Shown: piece by piece, positions 6,618-12,240 of the stretch
Position numbering within the stretch: the first letter of the stretch is position 1
How the letters are laid out: each line of letters begins with the position of its first letter
Source: an uncultured Caryophanales bacterium
Lineage (GTDB): Bacteria; Bacillota_I; Bacilli_A; RFN20; CAG-826
Assembly (NCBI GenBank): GCA_946622925.1
Contig: CAMOQM010000009.1
Location: forward strand, 1 to 17,365
Direction of reading: 5' to 3'
Length of the DNA: 17,365 nt
Made by a program: the position numbers and the translations under genes
The notes under the pieces: model-generated
Database searches by the model: none
Told to the model about the DNA's origin: nothing
What the model saw: the letters and a program-made list of their open reading frames with translations, nothing else

Positions 6618-7186
6618 TAGAAGATAGGAACGTTGTCTTTGAATTCCTTGATGGAGGCACCGGCAAAGACGTCGTAGCCTTCTTTTTCTAGTCGCTCCCT
6701 ACCGCCTTGGAACCTCTTCTCTACCACCGCGGCTAGACCTAGCACCCTAGCCTTAGCCTGGTTGCAGATATTAATTAACCCAAAGGCGGCATTGCCTTCG
6801 GCTAAGAAATCATCGACGATTAAGATCCTCTCGCCTTCTTTTAGGTAAGGCTTAGCCACGGTTACCTCGGACTCGACGTTCCGGGTAAAGGATTTGATGG
6901 TGGATTTATAGACATTATCGTCGACGGTCGCGGATTTGCTCTTTTTGGCAAAGACCAAAGGAATGGCCCCAAGTTGCTCCGCCACGGCATAGGCGATGGC
7001 GATGCCGCTAGCTTCGATGGTCAAGATCTTATCGACCCTTCTTCCCGCCATCCATTCTCTGACTTCCTGAGCAAATTCATGGATTAAGGGAACGTCGATT
7101 TGGTGGTTAAGGAAGGAATCGACCTTGATTATGTCATTATTGATGATTTTGCCTTCCCTTAGGATTTTCTCTTCGATGATCTTCAT
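6614..7186 (-). CDS. xpt: Xanthine phosphoribosyltransferase
   Basis: Cytoplasmic type I phosphoribosyltransferase that makes XMP (and more weakly GMP) from the free base and PRPP; XMP then feeds GMP synthetase. The protein has 190 residues, against about 194 for Bacillus subtilis Xpt. It shows the Xpt-specific opening 'KVDSFLNHQID' (21-31), 'TIEASGIA' (56-63), 'FAKKSKS' (79-85) and the PRPP-binding loop ILIVDDFLAEG (121-131). The start ATG 7186 has GGGAG 6 nt upstream. It stands alone behind the guaA terminator, with its own leader of about 240 bp that contains repeats and a hairpin but no purine aptamer, unlike Bacillus xpt. It converges with the DUF4143 ATPase gene. Confidence 0.95.
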   Translation of the reverse strand: MKIIEEKILREGKIINNDIIKVDSFLNHQIDVPLIHEFAQEVREWMAGRRVDKILTIEASGIAIAYAVAEQLGAIPLVFAKKSKSATVDDNVYKSTIKSFTRNVESEVTVAKPYLKEGERILIVDDFLAEGNAAFGLINICNQAKARVLGLAAVVEKRFQGGRERLEKEGYDVFAGASIKEFKDNVPIFY

Positions 7187-7208
7187 AGATTACTCCCATC
7201 CGATACAA

Positions 7209-7241
7209 GCGGGATTCTAACTTAGTTTAAGTTTTCCCTGC
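7209..7241 (-). other. Hairpin in the xpt 5' leader
   Basis: On the minus strand a nested helix can form: GC-A-GGGA (from 7241) with TCCCGC (ending 7209) closes an inner AACTTA/TAAGTT stem with loop AAC. It ends about 22 nt before the xpt start codon. It has no U-tract and matches no riboswitch family I recognise; it could control translation or mRNA stability. Confidence 0.45.
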
Positions 7242-7277
7242 TCATTTTCATAATTATCGTTCAGTGTATCATTTTTC

Positions 7278-7323
7278 TAATAACGTCATAAAGAGGCGGT
7301 TTTGCCATTATTAATAACGTCAT
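7278..7323. repeat. Two direct copies of TAATAACGTCAT in the xpt leader
   Basis: The identical 12-mer TAATAACGTCAT occurs at 7278-7289 and 7312-7323, 34 bp apart. Each is followed within about 16 bp by TTTTGCC-like bases, so the repeat is a longer imperfect one. The position, about 90-135 bp upstream of xpt, suits binding sites for a regulator, but none is known to me with this sequence. Confidence 0.55.
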
Positions 7324-7366
7324 TCCCATTTTTTGCCGCGTTCCGAATGCATGATAGTCATGATTT

Positions 7367-7400
7367 CGATTAAAACGATACCCGACTATGATTTTAATCG
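7367..7400. repeat. Inverted repeat CGATTAAAA / TTTTAATCG upstream of xpt
   Basis: Nine-base arms at 7367-7375 and 7392-7400 are separated by 16 bp. No U-tract follows on either strand, so it does not look like a terminator. It lies between the guaA terminator and the xpt leader repeats and may be an operator. Confidence 0.5.
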
Positions 7401-7426
7401 CACTTTTGTTTTCTTAGCACCGACAT

Positions 7427-7466
7427 AAAAAGGAGCCTGGAATTGATTAATCGCTTCCAAACTCCT
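7427..7466 (-). terminator. Intrinsic terminator after guaA
   Basis: On the minus strand AGGAGTTTGGAA (7466-7455) pairs with TTCCAGGCTCCT (7442-7431) in a 12-bp stem with two G-U pairs and a 12-base loop, followed by a T run. It lies 15 bp past the guaA stop and isolates the guaA unit from xpt. Confidence 0.88.
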
Positions 7467-7481
7467 AGATTCTAGTTTATA

Positions 7482-8459
7482 TCACTCCCATTCGATGGTG
7501 GCGACCGGCTTAGGCGAGATATCGACCAAAACGCGGTTAACGCCCTTTACTTCGTTTAAGATTCTATCGCGGATATGGAATAAGACGGGATAGGGAATCT
7601 CTTCGACGGTCGCGGAAGTGGCATCGACGGAATTAACGGCCCTAATGACCACGGCATATTCGAAGGTGCGCTTATTATCTTTGATACCGGTGCTCCTAAA
7701 AGGCGGAACCACGGTGAAATATTGCCAGACCTTACCCGCTAAACCGTTTTTGGCGAATTCTTCCCTTAAGATGGCATCGGATTCTCTGACGCATTCTAGT
7801 CTTTCCCTAGTAATCGCTCCCGGGCAACGCACGCCTAAGCCTGGGCCGGGGAAGGGCTGACGGAAGACCATCGAATCAGGTAGGCCTAGGGCTTTACCGA
7901 CTTGTCTAACTTCGTCTTTATAAAGGAATTTCACCGGTTCGACGAGCTCGAAGTTAAGTTCAGGCGGAAGTCCCCCAACGTTATGGTGGGCCTTAATGCC
8001 CTTAGATTCGGTGATGTCAGGATAGATGGTGCCTTGGGCTAAGAAAGAAATACCATCTAGTTTGGCGGCTTCTTCGGCGAAGACATCGATGAAGATCTTA
8101 CCGATAATCTTCCGCTTGGTCTCAGGATCATCGACACCAGCTAAGGCATCAAGGAAACGGTCAACCGCATCGACGTAGATTAGGTTAGCCCCTAATTGTT
8201 CCTTGAAAACCTTAACCACAAGTTCGGGTTCGCCTTTGCGAAGTAAGCCATGGTTAACGTGGACGCAGGTGAGTTTATCGCCGATGGCTTTAATTAGCAA
8301 AGCCGCGACCACCGAGGAATCGACGCCTCCGGAAAGGGCGAGCAATACCTTCTTATCGCCGACTTGCTTCCTAATCTCTTTGATTTGCTCTTCGATGAAC
8401 TTATTGGCCTTCTCCTCATTATCGATACGGGCCATCTTGGGATCTCTAATTTCAGGCAT
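7482..8459 (-). CDS. guaA: GMP synthetase, ATP-pyrophosphatase subunit only (no glutaminase domain)
   Basis: Adenylates XMP and aminates it to GMP. The 325 residues match the C-terminal two thirds of standard bacterial GuaA (about 510-525 aa): PP-loop SGGVDSS (43-49), 'LAQGTIYPD' (140-148), 'HHNVGGLP' (158-165), 'PFPGPGLGVR' (202-211), and the dimerisation domain ending in the invariant-looking TIEWE. The N-terminal class I glutamine amidotransferase domain (about 190 aa) is absent, and the 14-bp gap to the upstream gene leaves no room for it. The start has AAGGAG 6 nt before ATG, so this is a genuine gene start, not a truncation. Archaea use such split GuaA/GuaB-type subunits. A separate glutaminase must exist elsewhere, or free ammonia is used. 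It follows the CofE-like gene in one unit. Confidence 0.93.
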   Translation of the reverse strand: MPEIRDPKMARIDNEEKANKFIEEQIKEIRKQVGDKKVLLALSGGVDSSVVAALLIKAIGDKLTCVHVNHGLLRKGEPELVVKVFKEQLGANLIYVDAVDRFLDALAGVDDPETKRKIIGKIFIDVFAEEAAKLDGISFLAQGTIYPDITESKGIKAHHNVGGLPPELNFELVEPVKFLYKDEVRQVGKALGLPDSMVFRQPFPGPGLGVRCPGAITRERLECVRESDAILREEFAKNGLAGKVWQYFTVVPPFRSTGIKDNKRTFEYAVVIRAVNSVDATSATVEEIPYPVLFHIRDRILNEVKGVNRVLVDISPKPVATIEWE

Positions 8460-8473
8460 GGTTAGTCTCCTTA

Positions 8474-9673
8474 TCAGTTAGTGGAATAATTGTCGAAATA
8501 ACCTTGGATATAGACCACGGGGGTGCCCTTATCGCCCGAGCCCGAAGTCAAATCGCTTAATGAGCCGATTAAATCGGTGAGCCTTCTTGGGGTGGTGCCT
8601 TCGCTAGCCATCTTACCGACTAAGTTAGCGTCTTTGGTTTCGATTTTGCCGCGGATGGCTTTGGCTAAATCTTCACCCGAAAGGTCCTTGAAGTCATTAT
8701 CGGCCAAATATTTGATCTTTAGTTCGTTAGGGGTTCCTTCTAGGCCCTTGGTATAGAAAGGGGAAACGACGGGATCAGCGAATTCCCAAATGCCACAAGC
8801 GGGATCTTTGAATCCGCCATCGCCATAGATCATGACTTCGACGTGCTTGCCGGTTTCTTTTAGGATTCTCTTTTGGATGGCTTCCACCACTTCCTGGCCA
8901 TCGCGAGGGAAGAGCTTGACCTTATCCTCGGTGGCTTTATTAGAACCTAATAGGCCATAGTCCTTGTTATAGCCGGAGCCATTGACCGGCTTATTTAAGA
9001 TTTCATCTAAGCCAAGGACGCATTTGGCCCCGGCCTCTTTTAATAACCTCTTGGTCCTAGGCGCGGTATGGATATCGGCGGCGATCAAAGCCTCGGCCCG
9101 CTTGATGGATTCGCGAGGGTCATTAGCGAACACTATTTCGACTTCCGCCCCACATTCCTTGATGAGGTTTTCATAATATTCGACATAATCGACGCCGGTG
9201 AAGGCATGTTTCTTATAGCCGAATACCTCGCGGTATTTCTCTAGCGACAACACGTCGTGGGCGGGATCGATGCCCTTAGCCTCGACTTCGTCTAAATCGA
9301 CGAGGTAGTTACCGACTTCATCGGTGGGATAAGATAATTGCAAGACGACTTTCTTGACCCCTTTGGCGATGCCACGGAGACAAATGGCGAAACGGTTACG
9401 GCTAAGGATGGGGAAGATGACAGCCACGGTTCCTCCGCCGGTTTTTTCCTTGACGTCAGAAGCGATATCTTCGACCGTCGCGTAGTTACCTTGGGCCCTA
9501 CCTAAGACGGCCTCGGTGATGGCGATGATATCTTTATCGCGGACCTTGAAGCCCCAATCCTCGTCCTTAGAAGCGTTTAAAACCGCGGTGGTGACGAGTT
9601 CCACCAGGTCATCTCCTTCTCTGATGATGGGACAACGTATCCCCCTTGAGACGGTACCGACATTACGTGCCAT
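8474..9673 (-). CDS. CofE-like (F420-0:gamma-glutamyl ligase family) protein, substrate unknown
   Basis: Protein of 399 residues with CofE/PF01996-type features. The N-terminus reads 'CPIIREGDDLVELV' (14-27), followed by 'VRDKDIIAITEAVLGRAQG' (44-62), comparable to the CofE start where GTP and acceptor bind. The C-terminal half carries 'EVMIYGDGGFKDP' (279-291), where CofE has its metal-binding ITDTxGR-like stretch. Archaeal CofE has about 250 residues, so this one has about 100-150 extra in the middle (roughly 115-250). No other F420 gene is visible, and Firmicutes of this kind are not known F420 makers. A COG1478 protein replaces folylpolyglutamate synthase in Chlamydia, so a folate-type gamma-glutamyl ligase is one option. 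It is the first gene of a unit with guaA, divergent from a LysR gene. The ribosome site AAAGGA precedes ATG 9673. Confidence 0.72.
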   Translation of the reverse strand: MARNVGTVSRGIRCPIIREGDDLVELVTTAVLNASKDEDWGFKVRDKDIIAITEAVLGRAQGNYATVEDIASDVKEKTGGGTVAVIFPILSRNRFAICLRGIAKGVKKVVLQLSYPTDEVGNYLVDLDEVEAKGIDPAHDVLSLEKYREVFGYKKHAFTGVDYVEYYENLIKECGAEVEIVFANDPRESIKRAEALIAADIHTAPRTKRLLKEAGAKCVLGLDEILNKPVNGSGYNKDYGLLGSNKATEDKVKLFPRDGQEVVEAIQKRILKETGKHVEVMIYGDGGFKDPACGIWEFADPVVSPFYTKGLEGTPNELKIKYLADNDFKDLSGEDLAKAIRGKIETKDANLVGKMASEGTTPRRLTDLIGSLSDLTSGSGDKGTPVVYIQGYFDNYSTN

Positions 9674-9722
9674 TGATTATTTTCCTTTCCCCTTTATGCG
9701 GGAATTACCCTAGGATGGTAAC

Positions 9723-9737
9723 ATGGTTATAAACCAT
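9723..9737. promoter_or_regulatory. LysR-box (T-N11-A palindrome) in the divergent promoter region
   Basis: ATGGTT-ATA-AACCAT is a perfect 6+3+6 palindrome containing T-N11-A (T9724 to A9736), the form recognised by LysR-type regulators. It lies in the 122-bp space between the CofE-like gene and the divergent lysR gene, where such regulators usually bind to control both sides. Confidence 0.65.
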
Positions 9738-9749
9738 AGATGAAATACA

Positions 9750-9761
9750 TATAATATTATA
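9750..9761. promoter_or_regulatory. Overlapping divergent -10 elements
   Basis: TATAATATTATA is a perfect palindrome giving TATAAT on both strands (plus 9750-9755, minus 9761-9756). It could serve as the -10 for lysR (start 9796) and for the CofE-like/guaA unit. No good -35 is visible on either side, as is common for activator-dependent promoters. Confidence 0.4.
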
Positions 9762-9795
9762 GTTATCATATCTTTTTCGTATGGAGTAATTATTT

Positions 9796-10674
9796 ATGGA
9801 CCTAAAGACGTTACGCTACTTCGTAGTGATCGCGGAAGAGTTAAATATCACGCGGGCCAGTAAGATACTAATGATGTCGCAACCCCCGCTTTCCAATCAG
9901 ATGAAGAATCTTGAAGATGAGCTCCATACCACCTTATTCATAAGGGGCAAGCGGTCCCTTCAATTAACCGAAGAGGGTAAGTTCCTTTATAGGAAAGCCA
10001 AAGATATACTCGCCATGGTGGATAAAACCGAATCGGATATCTCCTTAATGAATAAGGGTTTAACCGGGACTATATCCATGGGCATATCCAAAGGGATTAA
10101 TCCGGCTTTGATATCTAGTTGGGTTGAATCCTTTAATAAAGATAATCCCCACGTTGACTTTAGGATCTTCGATGAGGATTCCGATGGTTTAATCGAAAAA
10201 ATGCGTCTAGGCATTATCTCGGTAGCCGCCATATCCTCTCCTTTTGACCAGTCCTTATTAAACTCGATTCCTTTAATGGAAAAAGACATGAAGGCCTATT
10301 TACCTAGCGACCATCCCTTAGCCAAAGAAGATGGTCCGCTTCCTTTGTCTATGCTAGTTAAAGAAAAACTCATCGTTCCTTTAAGGAAATCCTCATCGGA
10401 AAATATCCGAAAATGGTTTAGGAAGACCAATCAAGAGCCTAATGTCGTCATTGAAACCGATAGAAGGGAGCTAGCCTTGTCCCTAGTCAAATCAAAACAA
10501 GGAATCGCCATCTTCCCCCAAGTCGATTTCCATTTGCCGGAAGGTTTATTAGAGAAATCAATAGAGGGAAAGAATCGGAAAATCCAATGCTATTTCGTTT
10601 GGAGAAAGGGCCATCAATTATCCCCAATTGAAGAGCGGTTCATCGATTTGGTGAAGGGATTAGAAAACGAATAA
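9796..10674 (+). CDS. LysR-family transcriptional regulator
   Basis: DNA-binding regulator of 292 residues, normal LTTR length. The N-terminal winged helix-turn-helix covers about 1-60 ('LRYFVVIAEELNITRASKIL', then 'SQPPLSNQMKNLEDEL' as the recognition helix and 'FIRGKRSLQLTEEGKFLYRKA'). A linker helix is followed by a periplasmic-binding-protein-like effector domain (about 92-290). The ribosome site GGAG lies 9 nt before ATG. It is divergent from the CofE-like/guaA unit with a T-N11-A palindrome between, so that unit and its own gene are the likely targets. The ligand is unknown; nothing in the sequence names it. It converges with the second ATPase gene with only 24 bp between stops and no hairpin terminator visible there. 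Confidence 0.93.
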   Translation: MDLKTLRYFVVIAEELNITRASKILMMSQPPLSNQMKNLEDELHTTLFIRGKRSLQLTEEGKFLYRKAKDILAMVDKTESDISLMNKGLTGTISMGISKGINPALISSWVESFNKDNPHVDFRIFDEDSDGLIEKMRLGIISVAAISSPFDQSLLNSIPLMEKDMKAYLPSDHPLAKEDGPLPLSMLVKEKLIVPLRKSSSENIRKWFRKTNQEPNVVIETDRRELALSLVKSKQGIAIFPQVDFHLPEGLLEKSIEGKNRKIQCYFVWRKGHQLSPIEERFIDLVKGLENE

Positions 10675-10698
10675 TCACACAATCAAAGGGTTTGGGGT

Positions 10699-12030
10699 TC
10701 AAATAAACATCACCATGTAATGTGGGAGGCTTATTTTTTCCTCGGCAATGCCTATGTTCCCGGAAATCAGTTTATAGGCCTTTGAGGGCGAAAATGACTT
10801 TATGAAACCGTTCAAAGATGTCGAAGCGGCGTTACCGGCCTTCACCTCAATGGGGACGACCTCACCATCTTTTTCTATGATGAACTCTATTTCGTGGTCA
10901 TCGTCGGGTTTGTAATAATGGAGATTGTATCCTCTTTTGATGAGGCATTCCGAAATGATGTTCTCATATACAGCGCCTTTGGCATTGCCCTTAAGGGTAT
11001 TGTTCAAAATGGCTATTTTGGTCTCCCGGCCATACATTTGAGTCATTAGCCCAGTATCGTTGATATAAAGTTTGAATTGTTCTTCGTTTTCATTTGCCAT
11101 CAAGGGTAAGTAAGGCTCTCTTACGTTATAGCAAGGGTTCACTAGCGAGGAATCTTTAAGCCACTTGATGCTGTCTCTATACTTTCTGCCGGTTTGCTTT
11201 TTTTCCACGAAAGAGTATTGGAACCGTTTAAGTTCTCTTGCTAGTTGCTTGGGTACCGAATCATAGCAAGCTCGGACTTTGATCTTTTGATTGCCTCTAG
11301 CATGCTTGGCGATATCGCTTTGATAATCCACAATGATTTTGTTTTGCACTCTGATTGCTTCATTGTAATCGTTGGTCTTAATATAGGTGTCGACCACTTC
11401 CGGCATTCCGCCCACTACCATATATTCTCTAAATAGGGATTCAAATTTACCGTTTATCTCGTCCGGGACTTTGCTTCCGCTATCAAAAAATGTTTTCAAA
11501 TACCCAATTTGCTCATCCTTATAACCCTTGGCCCATAAAAACTCTTCAAAATCCATTGAATACATGGTTAAGGGACTTTCATAACCAACCGGGATGGAAT
11601 CGGGGACTTCGACGTTTTCATCATCGTCTTCCCCATATTCAAGACCTAAAAGCGATCCAGATGCGATGAAATCATAGTTTAAATCGGCGGATAAAAACTT
11701 GATCGCGGTTCTGGCTGCCCCGCAGTTTTGTATTTCATCGAGGAAGAATAGCGTCTTTCCAGGCATAATTTTCTTATCGGGGAAATAAATGGATAGCTTA
11801 TTAATTATCGCCGCCGGATTTTTATCTCCGAGGAAAACGGCTTTTAACTCGGGTGTCTTTATAAAATTGATCTCGACAAAAGTTTCGTATTCGCTTTTGC
11901 CGAACTCTTCTACCAAATAGGACTTGCCAACCTGCCTGGCCCCTTTAATTAACAAGGATTCTTTAAGACCGTTTTTGTGACGTCTTTCTTTCCATTTCAG
12001 CAGTTCTTCATAGGCTTTTCTTCTCAACAT
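10699..12030 (-). CDS. AAA ATPase with DUF4143 / PD-(D/E)XK-like C-terminus (copy 2)
   Basis: Paralogue of the ATPase at 5265-6617 with the same plan: Walker A GARQVGKS, Walker B LFFLDEIQ, 'IASGSLLG', 'YMVVGGMPEVVDTY' opening the DUF4143 half, and a C-terminal nuclease-like core (AVYENII, HEIEFI, IEVKAG). An open frame begins at ATG 12057 (452 aa), but that ATG has no ribosome site. The next ATG at 12030 (443 aa, starting MLRRKAYEELLKW) has AGAGGA 7 nt upstream and aligns better with the start of copy 1, so I prefer it. A promoter and three 33-bp repeats lie upstream. Function is unknown; the two copies are divergent in sequence, so they are not a recent duplication. Confidence 0.87.
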   Translation of the reverse strand: MLRRKAYEELLKWKERRHKNGLKESLLIKGARQVGKSYLVEEFGKSEYETFVEINFIKTPELKAVFLGDKNPAAIINKLSIYFPDKKIMPGKTLFFLDEIQNCGAARTAIKFLSADLNYDFIASGSLLGLEYGEDDDENVEVPDSIPVGYESPLTMYSMDFEEFLWAKGYKDEQIGYLKTFFDSGSKVPDEINGKFESLFREYMVVGGMPEVVDTYIKTNDYNEAIRVQNKIIVDYQSDIAKHARGNQKIKVRACYDSVPKQLARELKRFQYSFVEKKQTGRKYRDSIKWLKDSSLVNPCYNVREPYLPLMANENEEQFKLYINDTGLMTQMYGRETKIAILNNTLKGNAKGAVYENIISECLIKRGYNLHYYKPDDDHEIEFIIEKDGEVVPIEVKAGNAASTSLNGFIKSFSPSKAYKLISGNIGIAEEKISLPHYMVMFI

Positions 12031-12057
12031 CGAACCGTCCTCTAGATTTGTTTCCAT

Positions 12058-12087
12058 ATTTTATCAGATGGCATGGGCATTTTTCAA
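12058..12087 (-). promoter_or_regulatory. Promoter of DUF4143 ATPase 2
   Basis: TTGAAA (12087-12082) and TAAAAT (12063-12058) are 18 bp apart on the minus strand. The -10 is part of TAAAATATGG, also found before the paralogous ATPase. Transcription would start about 20 nt before the preferred ATG at 12030 and after the ATG at 12057, which supports the shorter start. The repeat array ends 6 bp before the -35. Confidence 0.55.
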
Positions 12088-12093
12088 TAATAT

Positions 12094-12177
12094 TGCATCA
12101 AATCGGAAGGTCTAAAAGCCAAAATATGCATCAAATCGGAAGGTCGAAAAGCCAAAAAATGCATCAAATCGGAAGGT
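12094..12177 (-). repeat. Three direct repeats with exact 33-bp period upstream of DUF4143 ATPase 2
   Basis: The 18-base core ACCTTCCGATTTGATGCA (minus strand) is identical at 12177-12160, 12144-12127 and 12111-12094, with a period of exactly 33 bp. The 15-base spacers between copies are also alike (13 of 15). Three units, near-identical spacers and the promoter-proximal position argue for an operator array rather than CRISPR. Confidence 0.93.
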
Positions 12178-12197
12178 ATAGGCCGTATCAAAACATC

Positions 12198-12228
12198 AAA
12201 AAAGGGGTCAGCTTTCTTGCTTAACCCC
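12198..12228 (-). terminator. Intrinsic terminator after the GGDEF-EAL unit
   Basis: On the minus strand GGGGT (12228-12224) pairs with ACCCC (12208-12204), and AGC/GCT forms an inner stem across a small internal loop, followed by six T (12203-12198). It lies 12 bp past the stop of the EAL gene and ends the signalling operon before the repeat array. Confidence 0.85.
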
Positions 12229-12240
12229 ATTAGACATACC

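Noticed and set aside
7187..7481. Purine riboswitch upstream of xpt
   Set aside because: No TATAAT junction, J2/3 TTCTAC-like strand or paired loops could be placed on the minus strand. The only purine aptamer found is at 4922-4985.
8460..8473. Frameshifted or broken N-terminal glutaminase domain of guaA
   Set aside because: Only 14 bp separate guaA from the intact CofE-like gene, with a good ribosome site in the gap; no amidotransferase remnant is present.
8474..9673. Evidence for F420 cofactor synthesis
   Set aside because: Only a CofE-like protein is seen; no CofC, CofD, CofG/H-like gene lies in the window, and the family has members outside F420 metabolism.
10675..10698. Terminator between lysR and ATPase 2
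   Set aside because: The 24-bp gap holds no inverted repeat with a T or A run.
12031..12057. Upstream ATG at 12057 as the start of ATPase 2
   Set aside because: No ribosome site precedes it and it overlaps the likely -10 element; the ATG at 12030 has AGAGGA at proper spacing.
12094..12177. 33-bp repeats considered as a CRISPR array
   Set aside because: The spacers between cores are near-identical rather than unique, there are only three units, no cas gene is nearby, and the array abuts a promoter.
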